A DNA stretch of 25,326 nt. It comes from Basidiobolus heterosporus B8920. Taxonomy: Eukaryota; Basidiobolomycota; Basidiobolomycetes; Basidiobolales; Basidiobolaceae. Each line of letters opens with the position of its first letter. The stretch's first letter is position 1. The notes beneath the pieces are model-generated. The model did no database searches. It saw only the letters and a program-made list of their open reading frames with translations, and was not told the origin of the DNA. The position numbers were made by a program, and so were the translations under genes. Below are positions 1-10,700 of this stretch, piece after piece. The stretch spans positions 1 to 25,326 of the forward strand of contig JNET01032801.1 in assembly GCA_000697455.1 (NCBI GenBank), in the 5' to 3' direction.

Positions 1-620
1 CCACACAATCAAACCTGGTCCAATGGAACAAGTCTATTATATGAATAATCAGGTGCTTAGTTATATGACTCTCAGTAAATAAACCTATCTTTTTGGTATG
101 TGAAGGCTGGAGAGCTCAAAATCCAGGAGTGTTATCACAGACAGTGTAGACATAAATAGTTGGTTGCCAGTTAAAGCAGCACTTCCAGATTCAACATTCT
201 TGCCTCCTTACACTGTTCTTTTCCAGCAGCTTTTGCTTTAATGACAAGTCTTTTTGTAGTAATCATGGTATGTGTTATTTTGCTTTTTATGATGTTTGAT
301 ACCTTTGAAGGAAGGTCTTCTATTACTCAAAAGAGCTCCTTCATCTCCTTTTTGGCAAGTATTTCATTTTTTCAACTCTTCACCCAGCAATCTTCCATAT
401 ATATAATTTTGAGTCAAACTTTCAGTTCTGATCTAAAAGGCCATTGCTAGACTACAAAACTTGCAGGCAGATTACTTGGGTGTGTAATCATGATGTCTGC
501 ATCCACTGTAGATGCTCAAAGTTACTCAAAGTAATTTGGAAAATTAATGGAATGTGTAGCCATTGCTGTATATTTGTTGAATATATTGTTGTTGGGTTTG
601 ATACCTTTATCAGGAGGTAG
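1..620. other. Left-edge stretch without a supportable gene
   Basis: AT-rich sequence in which I see no convincing complete gene. Two weak coding-like traces exist. One is a 51-codon open stretch on the minus strand (174-326, stop at 171-173). The other is a short plus-strand ATG at 490 running into a possible donor at about 531. Neither can be joined to a recognisable protein. Part of this stretch may be upstream exons or the promoter of the spliced coding region that follows. Confidence 0.4.
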
Positions 621-1534
621 ACAAGAAAGTACTTGAAGCATGCTAAAGAGGATGCCAAAGCCATATGTGCAAAATATGGGTTCAATCATATGTTCTCAAA
701 AGTCCAATATTCTGAATACTTGTAAGTTAATGAAAACACTTCAAGTAAAACCCATGAGAATTCTGGGTAAGACAAAATCAATGAATAAAAATATTCAGGG
801 TAGAATCTAATACAAGCAATTAGTTGCTAAATTATGTATATTTCAACAGTTGGAACCAGGCAAGGATAGCAAAGAAAATGGTTTACTTGAACTTTTTGAG
901 CTATTTTTGGTCAAACCTCTGAGAATGTTGAGTAGGGAGGGATTACATAAATACAAGGGTAAACATTCTATTGGAATTGCTGGGAGCTATCTTTCTTTAG
1001 CATTTGGTGAATCCTTGGGCTTACCTTGATGACAGTGGACACTGAAGGAAATTGGTGGTCACCATTTACAATGGCTCCCTTGGAGGTAAGCAATTTCCAG
1101 AACTATGAATCTTGCAAATCATTGGAACTTATAAAATCCATCTTACTATTAGCTTTACCTACTTTACATATATACTTTCACTTGAATCCATTTGGATAGA
1201 TCATCAGTATCTGCTAGGAAGGGAGAATTAGTCAATGTGTAGATTTTGGAAATCCCTCGAGCCTTAAATGTAATGAAAGAGTATTCAGATAAAACCAATT
1301 TTAGTGGGATTAGACTGTTGGACATTGTTCCTAAAGCCAGAACCAATTTCTACCCCATTGGTCCGTAAGTGAGAAACCAGAAGTAACATTTCTTTCAAAA
1401 ACAGAGAATATTTTAGGGCTATGTTGAAGGAAAAGATATCAAATTTCACGAGATTGGTTTGTCCTACGGGAAAGCCAATGATCGAATTCCATGCTTCCCT
1501 CCTCAGCCAAATTAGGATTGGGTCACCAAGTTAA
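621..1534 (+). CDS. Unrecognised spliced coding region (3' part of a gene, or a relic)
   Basis: I do not recognise this protein. Several short plus-strand stretches read like protein and can be joined through GT...AG introns with consistent phase. The model has exons 621-721, 870-958, 1036-1085, 1243-1364 and 1405-1534, with introns of 148, 77, 157 and 40 bases. It ends at a TAA at 1532-1534 and gives about 163 residues with no frame break. The last two exons are best supported; fragments include NWWSPFTMAPLE, SGIRLLDIVPKA and FTRLVCPTGKPMIEFHAS. The first join is uncertain, since acceptors at 849, 859 or 869 are possible and only 869 keeps the charge-rich upstream frame. The true start was not found and may lie upstream or outside the window. 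No signal peptide, membrane segment or known catalytic motif is visible. It could equally be a decayed member of a multicopy family. Confidence 0.35.
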
Positions 1535-1618
1535 AGTCAAGCAGAGTTCGATAATCTGATAAGTTCGTTGGGTTACACACTAGGTTAGTCATCGTTTATC
1601 TGATTGTCAGGAGGAGGC

Positions 1619-1626
1619 TATAAATA
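1619..1626 (+). promoter_or_regulatory. TATA box of the GPI-protein gene
   Basis: TATAAATA lies 54 bases upstream of the ATG at 1680, the only good TATA match in the short upstream region. The leader between it and the ATG is pyrimidine-rich, as is common in fungal promoters. The assignment rests on position and consensus only. Confidence 0.55.
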
Positions 1627-1679
1627 GGTGATGGTTGTCAATCTGATCTTCACCTTTCCCTTCCTCAATCCATTTCAAC

Positions 1680-2294
1680 ATGCGTTTTACTCCTGCTTTG
1701 ATTCTCTTCGGTGCTGTTACCGCGATCTCCGCTCAAACTGAATTCAATGTTCCTAGTGCTGGGGAATGCATTGATACTTGCAACCAGAAAGGGGCTGCTG
1801 ATATTCTTCCTAATTTCAGTGCTGATCCCAAGAATTCCAATTTCTTGGCTTCTCTAGATTTGATGTGCACCAAGGGCGGATCTTACACCAAGTTCATGAT
1901 GAATGCTGGTATGTGCATGTCTGCATGCACTAAAGAAGAGCAGACAGCATTCAATGAGTATCACACCAAGGCTTGCGAATGGTATCAGGCAAATAAGGAT
2001 GCAACGCCCTCTGCCACTGGATCCAGCGCCTTACCATCCAGCACTCCTGCTGTATCTCCATCTGTGTCTTCCCAATCTCCATCTGTGTCTTCCCAATCTC
2101 CATCTGTGTCTTCCCAATCTTCATCTTCTGTCAGCCAATCGGTTTCAAATGGCAGCTCTACCGGAAGCACCAGCACCAGCGCTTCTGTTACCCCCAACGC
2201 AACCAACAATCCAGCCTCTAATGCATCTGACTTGAAGCACAATGCTCTCATGCTCCTTGGCGGAGCAGCACTTGCTTTACTCTCAATCTGTTAA
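1680..2294 (+). CDS. Secreted, GPI-anchored serine-rich cell-wall/surface protein
   Basis: Intronless gene for 204 residues. The layout is that of a fungal GPI protein. Residues 1-18 form a signal peptide (hydrophobic core, likely cut after AISA). Residues 19-105 form a compact domain with six cysteines (30, 34, 63, 79, 83, 99; spacing C-x3-C-x28-C-x15-C-x3-C-x15-C). Residues 108-183 form a Ser/Thr/Pro-rich stalk suited to O-mannosylation. The C-terminus is hydrophobic and preceded by small residues (NASD...), as expected for GPI addition near 181-184. The stalk contains three exact 21-base repeats encoding the heptad PSVSSQS. The cysteine pattern resembles small fungal surface proteins but has six cysteines, not the eight of CFEM, so I do not call it CFEM. 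The start is supported by the signal peptide and a TATA box 54 bases upstream. Role is inferred: wall structure, adhesion or host/environment contact. Confidence 0.8.
   Translation: MRFTPALILFGAVTAISAQTEFNVPSAGECIDTCNQKGAADILPNFSADPKNSNFLASLDLMCTKGGSYTKFMMNAGMCMSACTKEEQTAFNEYHTKACEWYQANKDATPSATGSSALPSSTPAVSPSVSSQSPSVSSQSPSVSSQSSSSVSQSVSNGSSTGSTSTSASVTPNATNNPASNASDLKHNALMLLGGAALALLSIC
2055..2117 (+). repeat. Three perfect 21-base tandem repeats in the Ser-rich stalk
   Basis: The 21-base unit starting TCTCCATCTGTG occurs three times without mismatch (2055-2075, 2076-2096, 2097-2117) and keeps the frame. A degenerate fourth copy follows. Such in-frame minisatellites in fungal wall-protein stalks are known to change copy number between strains. 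Confidence 0.9.
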
Positions 2295-2334
2295 TTACCT
2301 CTATTATCATTAGCATGACTTTTCTTGACCCATC

Positions 2335-2340
2335 AATAAA
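2335..2340 (+). terminator. Poly(A) signal of the GPI-protein gene
   Basis: AATAAA begins 41 bases after the stop codon at 2292-2294, a normal position for 3'-end formation. Confidence 0.5.
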
Positions 2341-2450
2341 CCATAAAGTTTTGAACCATGATTTCCACGTTAGTCAAGAGATTCAATGAGGGGTTTGGAA
2401 GGAGTTTGAACAGTTCTCTATATTTTATGCTTGAATATGTTTGAGTTTCC

Positions 2451-2564
2451 TGGATATCATCGAGTATTATGAATGAGTTCTCTGGATATCACCGAGTATT
2501 ATGAGTAAGTTGAGGTAACAGAGGTTTTCTTCAGCAAGTTGAGGTATCAAAAGGGTTTCTTGAT
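2451..2564. repeat. Two adjacent local tandem duplications in a convergent 3' region
   Basis: A unit of about 32 bases beginning TGGATATCA occurs at 2451 and again at 2483 with few changes. It runs directly into a second duplication of about 29 bases beginning AAGTTGAGGTA at 2507 and 2536. The region lies between two genes that converge (GPI protein and CREG-like), so both duplications are in 3'-flanking DNA. They look like slippage or replication-repair duplications; no coding content. Confidence 0.75.
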
Positions 2565-3197
2565 TTATTTCCTTATTTTAATGCTAATCTGATGATATGC
2601 TGATTGAAGAAATGGTTCTTCAGTGATTGACTGAATATTGTGGTAAACATCAGGTTGGATGGGGCCAATATAATGAAATCCACCAAATCCACCAATCCAA
2701 TAGATTCTGTCCACATGAAGTCGATAGAATCTGAAGTCATGTCCGCGAGGCCATCTTCTAGCCTCCTCGTGTTTGTTATAGAAGCATTCCCGTAGTTCAG
2801 CGAATCTACGATTTAACTCCTCAGTGGGAACTGCTCGAATCTCCCCCATCAAAGTGAACCGGGCGTGAGGCATCGGCGACTGGTCAGTAGAATTCAGCGG
2901 GGTTTGGATGGCTAAGGCGGCCCGGGGGTTCACCTGGAAATTACGTACTGTAACTTGCATAGATGAGAGGTATAATAGAGGGTCTCCGCTGCTGGGGCAA
3001 TCGTCGGCAAAGTAGTCGATGGATCCAAAAGGTTGCCCATCAGGGTAGGTGGTAATCAACATACCCATCCCGTAATTGCGAACCATCTGACGAGCTAGTA
3101 ACGCTGCCTCTTCTTCGGTCTTCTCGCCAGAAATTAGGCAGGTAAAAAGTCCAAGTGCATAAATACCAATCGTAAGGAAATGAATCATCTTACGCAT
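2565..3197 (-). CDS. CREG-like secreted FMN-binding split-barrel protein
   Basis: Intronless gene for 210 residues. Residues 1-24 are a signal peptide (hydrophobic IHFLTIGIYALGLFTCLIS). The rest matches the CREG (cellular repressor of E1A-stimulated genes) type of pyridoxamine-phosphate-oxidase-like split barrel. Features are AALLARQMVRNYGMGMLIT near 31-49, then PFGSIDYFADD, then DPLLYLSSMQVTVRNFQVNPRAALAI (strand-turn-strand core), then ARFTLMGEIRAVP, and a late RFYRLHVDRIYWIGGFGG segment typical of CREG. Family members are secreted or lysosomal/vacuolar glycoproteins; catalysis is doubtful because CREG proteins often lack the FMN site. One N-glycosylation sequon (NST) is present. M1 is used because it gives the longest signal peptide; M4 would also work. 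Confidence 0.85.
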   Translation of the reverse strand: MRKMIHFLTIGIYALGLFTCLISGEKTEEEAALLARQMVRNYGMGMLITTYPDGQPFGSIDYFADDCPSSGDPLLYLSSMQVTVRNFQVNPRAALAIQTPLNSTDQSPMPHARFTLMGEIRAVPTEELNRRFAELRECFYNKHEEARRWPRGHDFRFYRLHVDRIYWIGGFGGFHYIGPIQPDVYHNIQSITEEPFLQSAYHQISIKIRK

Positions 3198-3674
3198 ACC
3201 ATCCCATAACCTTCGTTTATATATCTTCCCTAATCACGTGGTGTTGGGATCAGACAAACTCTACTTTCTGGTGGTTGTGACACGATAATAAATGGTCAAG
3301 AAATGGAGATATCATCTGATAAGAAAAATGAATCATAGATCTATTTGTCTTTTATCAGATCAAGTCTAATTAACACAACTGATCTGGCTGAACTTAAGGA
3401 TTAAGAGATGTGGGATGCGAGATTGAGGGATAGGATTGAGAAATGGGCGCCATGTCAAAACCCAGTCAAATCAAATCATCCAAAGTCAGAGAATTTGCAC
3501 CATGATTTCATTCACCCCAGTCTGACTAGAAGGAAAATAGAAAAAGAAAAAAAAGGGAAAGGGAGAGGATAGGTGAAAGATGGTAGCAAAATCATTTCCA
3601 AATACGGCCATCTATGCTATTGAGTTTTCCCATTATTTCAAAATCATTCCTCTTTCTTCTTTAGTTGTTCTTCA
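3198..3674. promoter_or_regulatory. Divergent upstream region of the CREG-like gene and EIF1AD
   Basis: This 477-base region lies between two divergently transcribed starts. It holds a TATA-like TATATAAA on the minus strand (3216-3223) about 20 bases above the CREG-like ATG, and an E-box CACGTG at 3235-3240. Several GATA/TTATC-type hexamers lie around 3305-3360, and a purine-rich tract spans about 3530-3570. EIF1AD has no clear TATA box; a pyrimidine-rich leader (3648-3672) precedes its ATG. No RNA gene or coding region is seen. Confidence 0.5.
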
Positions 3675-4181
3675 ATGAGTCGTAAAAAAGTGACCCAAGA
3701 CTTCTTTTCTTCTTGTCCAGAACCCACAGAGAGCCAATTGTTTGCCAGGGTGGTAGGACCAAGAGGAAAAAACTTACATGAAGTGGAATTAACCGATGGT
3801 AGAGTAGTCTTGGCCGCTTTACCTTCTAGATATCGGAATCTGGTCTACGTTAAAAGAGGGCACTTTGTTATCGTAGAACCGATCGAGAATAACGATACCA
3901 AAATCTTCGCCGATATTGCATACGTTCTGTTCCCTAACCACGTTAAAGAACTACAAACAAAGGGTCTATTCCCCACCGAATTTGTCAAGTAAGTTGTTGA
4001 AGAAAAAAGCCTCTTAATAAATGGTGGGTTTTATTGACTTTTTCTCTATTTTCTTCACAGTAAGGTGGAGTCTTCGGAGGAGGAGGAGGAGGACGATGAC
4101 TTGTTGTTCCATAACCCTAACCATACGGTGGCGACTGATTCGAGCGATGACACTGAGGGTGAATCCGATGAAGAGGATTGA
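3675..4181 (+). CDS. EIF1AD: EIF1AD, eIF1A-domain RNA-binding protein
   Basis: Two exons, 3675-3988 and 4061-4181, joined across a 72-base intron (GTAAGT...TTCACAG), give 144 residues. Residues about 20-97 form the S1/IF1-like OB fold of the EIF1AD family: LFARVVGPRGKNLHEVEL, then the characteristic ALPSRYRNLVYVKRGHFVIVEPIE. This corresponds to human EIF1AD features (GNNLHEVE; MPSKYRKNIWIKRGDFLIV). Exon 2 encodes an acidic tail with EEEEEDDD and ends SDEED, as in homologues. In the family the protein is a nuclear or ribosome-assembly-associated OB-fold factor related to, but distinct from, translation factor eIF1A. If the intron is retained, translation stops one base into it and yields a 105-residue protein lacking the acidic tail. 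The gene converges on DSS1. Confidence 0.92.
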
Positions 4182-4291
4182 CACCTGGAATAGACTGTCG
4201 AAGCGCCCCATAAGAGTCCCCTAAATTGGATGGGTTTCGTTTTTCTTGATTTAATATACAATTTAATTTCACACACCTTGTTAAACGTAGG

Positions 4292-4359
4292 AATAAATCC
4301 CCATTTTGTAGAGCAGGTCTTGGTCCGTGATGTAATGTAGAGTAGTAACAAGATTTATT
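4292..4359. terminator. Facing poly(A) signals of EIF1AD (+) and DSS1 (-)
   Basis: AATAAA on the plus strand at 4292-4297 serves EIF1AD, 111 bases past its stop. AATAAA on the minus strand (TTTATT at 4354-4359) can serve DSS1, about 100 bases past its stop. Transcripts of this convergent pair probably end within the same 280-base gap. Confidence 0.45.
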
Positions 4360-4461
4360 TTCTTACGAGTAAAAATGAAGTTAGGGATACAATGGTTTCC
4401 ATGTTATTTACACAGCAATTTGTCTAACAGTTGGCATGGTGGAATGAAGTTTTGAGTAAAA

Positions 4462-7289
4462 CTAGACTTGTTTCAGCTCGAACAGTAGCTCGTACGTGTT
4501 CAAGTTGGTAATGGTGACGTCCAAGGTAGTTCCAACTGGTAGAGCGCTTTGGCAATCCAATCTACCTTGGACTCCAAAGTCGGTCAAGGTGGCACCCACA
4601 TGCTCGTCATCGATGGAGGATGTGATGACGGCTCGGTAGACTCGGCTAGGATTCTCGGCCTTCAGTCTTTGAAGGAATTCCAATGCCCAAAACCTGTTAG
4701 TGCGTTGTTCAAGAATCCTCATATCCTTCTCCATTCTTCTCAGCTTCATGGGCAATCTCTCGAGTTCCTCCTTTTCAAAGGGGAACTTACGATTCAGAAA
4801 ATGGGCCTTGAGCTGCCAGTGACTAATCAAGTCAACGTATCTTCTTAAGGGTGAGGTTACTTTGGTATACCCATGCTGAATTCCCATGGACCAATGTAGA
4901 CTCGGCTCAAGTGTGATGTTAGCAGAAGGCAAGTATTCTCTGATCTTGCTTTGCTCAATGAATGAAAGCATTCCATTGTTAGGATCAACCTTGGATAGAA
5001 CCTGGTCGATCAGATCCAACGGTGCTTTTGAGGAATCTGGTGCATCTTGAGAGCGATACAAAGTGGGGATATTCCTCTCTTGCATGAACAAGGCAGCTAC
5101 CTTACCTGCCATGATCATAAACTCAGCAACCATCTGATGAGACGCAGAATAGGAGCTGTTATCGACACTTAGCTCTATCTGGGGTATGCTGGGGAACACC
5201 TTTGGTTGAGTGGGTATCTCAGACGCCATTGGGAGTGGGAATGGGTTTACGAACAGATTTGGTCGAGGAATGTTGGTGGAGAAGGCACCATTCTTGACGC
5301 GTTGGCGGAAGTGCTTCAATGACAGCTCTTGCATCTCCTTCAGATTGTCGTGTGCAGCTTTCGGAACAGTGTTCTCGCGTGACTTGTACACGTGAGGTTT
5401 GGAGTCTGCAGGATGGATGTAATTCCTCTCCTCGCCTTGACCCTCCCATTCACCGACTGGCTTAAACACCGGTGCGATAATCTTGTCCACATCCTCGTAT
5501 AGCATGGAGCGTACGTTGTGTACCAGACCAGGTCGAATAATAGGGTCGAGGAGGTCTCCGTCCTCGCCTATTCTAAAGCTAAAGGTGAGGGTGGGGTTTC
5601 CATGCTCACTGGCACCTTTTTCCAAACTGAACACTTCCTTACCAATGACTGTGGGAAGAAGTGGGAACTGTCGTTCTGGTAAGTACACGCTCTGAACCCT
5701 ATCCTGGGCGATCTGGGAAAGTCGGTGTGTTGGTGGAATGATGCATGTAGGATCAGCAACGTGCACATGGAACCACGTTTGGTCTCCACGCTTTTCAATT
5801 GAAATACCGTCATCGATTTCGAAGGCTGTAGGGTCATCAATTGTATACACTGGCAAGTCACCAAAGTCGTGCCGAATTTGTTCACATAGGTCTCGTGTGT
5901 AGAAGGTATCAGCATTCATCTCTTGTTCAGTTCTAATAGCCACAGAGGAGCCTTGTATATTCTTATGTTTCTTCAGGATGGCCTTGTCTTCACCTCCATG
6001 CAACAGGTCGGTGATCGGTATGTCAGCTATTTGTTCAGCATACATTTTACTCTCAATCTCAGTTTGATCAGCCTCTTTGGATGTACCAATTCCCCACAAG
6101 GGTACTGGTGTCTCGAAGAGATTGGTATTTTCCCAGGGCGACCAGACGCCGATATCCTGTAGAAAACGGACAACTGTATCGACTTCAATGTCCCCGTATA
6201 CTCTCAAAGGTTTTAGCAGAGAGGGTACAACAACGGTATAGGGATTTGTACACAAACGGTTGTACGAAGTGACATAGTTTTTCAAGAAGCGAATGAACAA
6301 AAGATCATCGGGATTGAAGGAGATCTCGCTCAAAGCGTTTTCAAGTTCACTGCTATCCTTCATAGCTGCCTTAGTCTCGATGACTTTCTTGCATTTCTCA
6401 ACAAAGGCAGTAACTGTTGGATCGTGCTGGCGTACACGATTAATAACATTCTGGATTACCTTGACCTCCGATTCTGGTCGCAAGAAGATTTCTTCCGAGA
6501 ACCTGAGTACAGTTTTATCGGCTACAAAACGAATTCCATCCTTTACTAAGAACAGATAAACCGCATAGATATCCAACGGTGTTGGCTTTCTCTGGTACAA
6601 TTCTCTGGCTATATCGCGGATCATTAAACTCGATTCTTTTTGTAAGATTCTCTTATTTTGATAGAGTTTCTGTAGATGCATAAGTTTCTGCCACTGCACT
6701 CGAATAGCTTTTCTTTGAAAAGTTACGATGGCCCGGGTTAAGTCCTCAGTTAACTCTTCGATAGGGGTCTCCAATGATAACTGGATACCTAGTTCTTCAG
6801 CAGAGCAAGCGAAAAAGTCTTGCTTGGGGATACGAAAAGTCACGTCGTTTGTACGAAATGTTTTCCGAAAGCCATTATATAGCACGGCTTCGTTGGCACC
6901 CATACCGCTGGTTAAATTGGTCACAATCCCTAGATAGCTTTTCTCAAATCTGTGCCAACGACAAACAAACCACAGTTAAAAAGGGTAAAAAATAAAGTCC
7001 ATACAACCAAACAGAAAGTTCACCTTCTCAATTCTACCAAATCTCCAACCTCTAAGCTGATATCACCATATTCTTCAGGGTGAGACAGTTCGTCACTAGT
7101 AGCACTAACGCTAAGGCTACTTTTATCAAAATCTTCGGAAACGGTGGAAACCGTGCGCACACTCAGTGTGGAACGTCTGGGGAAAGCTAGTAAGGAAGGT
7201 CTTCCGGTGGGGAGTACACTACGTTTCAAACCTGCATTGAGAAAACTACGTGAAGCGATTCTTGGAGTTATTCTCAGTAAACGAAGCAT
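4462..7289 (-). CDS. DSS1: Mitochondrial RNase II-family 3'-5' exoribonuclease (Dss1/Cyt-4 type)
   Basis: Two exons on the minus strand, 7289-7024 and 6949-4462, with a 74-base intron 7023-6950 (GTGAAC...GGCACAG), give 917 residues. Exon 1 supplies a mitochondrial presequence (residues 1-25, rich in Arg/Leu/Ser, no acids). It also begins the SH3-like segment GDLVELRRFEKSYLGIV, which is split by the intron; this join proves the model. The RNB catalytic core begins near residue 455. The metal-binding run TIDDPTAFEIDDGIS at about 458-472 has all conserved aspartates, and the late RNB motif TSPLRRYVDLISHW lies near 787-800. A C-terminal S1-like OB segment follows. In yeast, Dss1 pairs with the Suv3 helicase as the mitochondrial degradosome (mtEXO) that turns over mitochondrial RNA. 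It lies downstream of MET10 on the same strand, 411 bases apart, without sign of co-transcription. Confidence 0.93.
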
Positions 7290-7700
7290 TCTAGTTAAAT
7301 GAAGAGGACGTTTCCTCGCTCGTTTACAATAACGAAAGGTTCTAACTAAATTATATATTTACAAAATCATTCAATCGAACAAAAATTTCTCTATACCCAT
7401 ATTTAGAAGAATGGTCGATTTTGGTCATTCCAGTAGTGGCTCATGATTTGATGTGGAGCTACAAGGGGAGCTACAAGGATCCTTGGATGGTATTCGTGTG
7501 GCATTTATATTATAGATACACATGTGCTTGATGAGATGAATGTATGCGGCATATATTGGTTGTGTAAATAAATGTTATTTATTAGGTAAATAAAGATAGA
7601 ATGGAATCAAGTGAAGAATGAGCTAGTGTCCATGTACAGAGAAATAAAGCTTGTGTGATGCATTACTATGAGTTAATGATACATATGAATTATGGAGAAT
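7290..7700. promoter_or_regulatory. MET10 3' flank and DSS1 promoter
   Basis: The MET10 stop lies at 7701 and the DSS1 ATG at 7289, both on the minus strand. A minus-strand AATAAA (TTTATT at 7578-7583) is a plausible MET10 poly(A) signal 118 bases past its stop. The remainder upstream of DSS1 is AT-rich, without a recognisable regulatory site or gene. Confidence 0.4.
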
Positions 7701-10700
7701 CTAATAGACTTCTAAGATGTACTTCTCCAATTCCTTGAGTTCGCTAATCTTGTTGTTAGCTTGGCTTTCGGTGATTCCACCGTTCTCTACGAAGCTAGAC
7801 ACCATAGCATCCTTAACATCCCCAGCTGGCCAGGTAGGGCCACAAAGGTAGAAGTGGCCATCTTCTTGCAGCATATACCGATGAAGCAATTGTGAATCTT
7901 CCTGCATCTTATGTTGGATGTAGATTTTTTGTTTCTGATCACGGGAGAACGCCAATTGGAGGTGAGTGAGCAGGCCTTCAGCATGGTATGCTTCAAGTTC
8001 TTCGCCATAGAGATATTCGGAGCTACGGAAGCGAGATCCGAAGTAAAGCGCCATGGGCCCGACCTCCTTACCTTGCGCCTTGGCGATGGCTCTTTCTTGG
8101 ATGAAAGCACGGAACGGTGCCATACCAGTACCAAGACCGGCCATAATCACTGGTTGCTCGTCTCTGGGTGGAAGCTTCATGACTGATGGTTTGATGGACA
8201 CCGTCAATTGATCACCAACCTTCATCTGGGAAAGATAGCGTGTACACTGGCCAATTCTGGCCTGGCCAGTCGAAGTTGCCCAATCAACCAGAACAACCAA
8301 TAGATGCACACTGTTAGGATACATCTTCATGGATGAAGCAATGGAGTAATGGCGAGGTTTAATGGGTGGAACCAATTGAACTAGATCATCGATATCTGGA
8401 TGAGCAGTAGTGAATTCCCTCAAGAGGTCAGCATAAGTAACAGTATCATTCACCCTTTGCTTGAATTCAGCGGAGCCCTCTGAAGATATCAAGAATTCCA
8501 ATCTTTCCTTCTCTTTGGGATCTTTTGCGAAGGTAGCCAAAGACTCGTAGAAACGCTTTGAGGGACGTCCAAAGATATCCAGATGTTGTGTGAACAACTG
8601 GAGCATGGTACGGCTCTCGCCTTGTTTGGAATCAATCTCTTTCTTGACTGATATGATGTCGTCAGGATTCAATCCGTAGAAGCTCAGGAACTCCAGAGTT
8701 TCTGCGGCATCGTTGTGTCCGTGAACACCAAGAGCATCACCGATCTCATATTTCAGCCCGGTGCCAGTAGTATCCATCTCTAAGTGGAATACATTACGAT
8801 CATAACTGAGGGGAGTTAGTCTCTTGTTCTCGGTCAACGTGATGATGAATGTTTTGTTTTCGTGATTGTCGGTACGGGTTTGATAAGCTTCCTGGAACAT
8901 CAATTGCCATGCAGATGAATGCCAGTTTGAGATGTTGGTGAATCCAGCCTCCAATTCATCGGAAATCTCGGTGACTAGGCTTCCCTTTACCTTGCTAGGT
9001 AAGGCAGCCTCTTCTTCAGACTCGGCATCAGCCCAAGTAGCGGGCAATTCTACTAAAGTAAGTTCCTGCTGAACCCTCTCAACAATGTCTCTGAAAAGGC
9101 CTTCCACTCCTGCTTTGTTGACAAATTGTTGAGATAAAACTTCTACGATTTGAGCATGTTTCTGGAGCTGGAGATAGGCCGCTTGGAGGACGATGACAGT
9201 CAAGTCAGTGTCCAGTCCTAAGTCGGCCAAAACTTTGGAGGCATCGAGAACAAACAATTCAGGTTGAATCTTCAGTGCCTCTTTCTTGAAGGAACCAGGA
9301 AGTTTCTCCTCTAACTCTGCACCTTTCAACGGGGTATTGATGACTATTTGTGTGGATTTTTTGGCTGTAGACAAAAAGTTATATTTATCTAGGATAGAAT
9401 CATCATGAATGCCAATATAGTCCGCATGTTGAATAGGATACGAGAGAAATTGAGTAGGTTCGCCAGAGTGACGGAACTCAGTAAACGCAATGCCACCGTT
9501 TGAGTATGTGTCATATGCAGTGTGTAATTGAGAGTGATCGTAGACTTGAGGTAAAGCAGCAGCAGCCTTAAGTGTTCCATTGGAGAGGCTATCCCAAAAG
9601 ATGGATTGCTTGATATCGCCTTGAATATCGAGGTCGGAAGCATGAACAAATGGATCCTCATTAAAATTGATGGGATTACCAAGACTAGCCTGTTCATAAA
9701 TTGCCTTCACAGTGGATGGAGTAAAGCTGGCAACACCACCAAATTTACCGCTGATCAATCTGGGTCTTTGGTCACGAAGGTCTTTACTCTGCTGAAGAGT
9801 GGCAGAGAAATCCTGAAGTAATGGGCCAGTGGTGTTCGCGGTTTGCTCCAAGATGATAATATTCTTGGCGCTCTTTGGTAAGGTGGCCAAGATTTGTTCA
9901 ACAGTCCAGGGACGATAAAGGCGCACAGAAAGAAGTCCATATCTCTTTGAATCTTTGTTCAAAGCGTTCACAGTTTTTTCGATGATAGAACTGGCAGATC
10001 CAACATGAACAATAACATCTGTGGCATCTTCGGCACCAAAATACTCGATTGGTTGGTATTTGCGACCAAAGAGGGAGCCAAATTTGTTCATCACTTCGTT
10101 GATCGCTTCTGCTACAGAGTTGAATGAGCTGTCATTGTTGTTGATACCCTCATAGAAAGAAACTAGCTCAGCAGGTTGAGCGACTTGAATCTGTGACTGC
10201 TCATGTGCGATGCGAACACCATCGAAGAAATGAAGCATTGGCGTTTGGGTGACAGCGGAAGCAACATGAGCAATTACAGCAAAATCGTACGCCTCTTGGG
10301 CGGTGCTGGAAGCCAACAAAGCGAATCCAGTTTGACGAGCGGCCATAATATCGAAATTGTCACTGTATGCGTCCAGATTGTCATTGAATGCTTGAGTAGA
10401 AACATGGAAAACCGCTGGGACTTTAGAATCCGCTAAAGCATACATGCTGGGGATCATATGAAGAATGGCTTGGGAGCCAGTGAGGACTGAAACATTGGCA
10501 CCATTTGAGGAAGCACCGAGAACGGCAGTACCAGCACCCGATCTAGTATCCATGCGTAAGGTTTTCACAGTCTTTCCAAAAGCATTCAGCTTGCCTTCTT
10601 CTCCCCAAGTCTCAGCTTGTTCACCAAGGTGGCCAGAAGGCACAACGGGATAAACGAAAGCGATATCACTTAGAGCATATGCGACGTAAGAAACAGCAGT

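Noticed and set aside
488-685. Minus-strand ORF of 65 codons with hydrophobic residues
   Set aside because: No start context, family or domain. The plus strand here reads more like an exon (AKEDAKAICAKYGF), so this is a shadow.
1903-2251. Overlapping ORFs on both strands inside the GPI-protein gene
   Set aside because: They only mirror the 21-base repeats and the biased codons of the real gene, whose signal peptide, cysteine pattern and GPI tail are convincing.
4108-4123. Telomere-like AACCCTAACC
   Set aside because: Single copy inside EIF1AD exon 2, encoding part of the acidic tail region (HNPNH). No array, so not telomeric.
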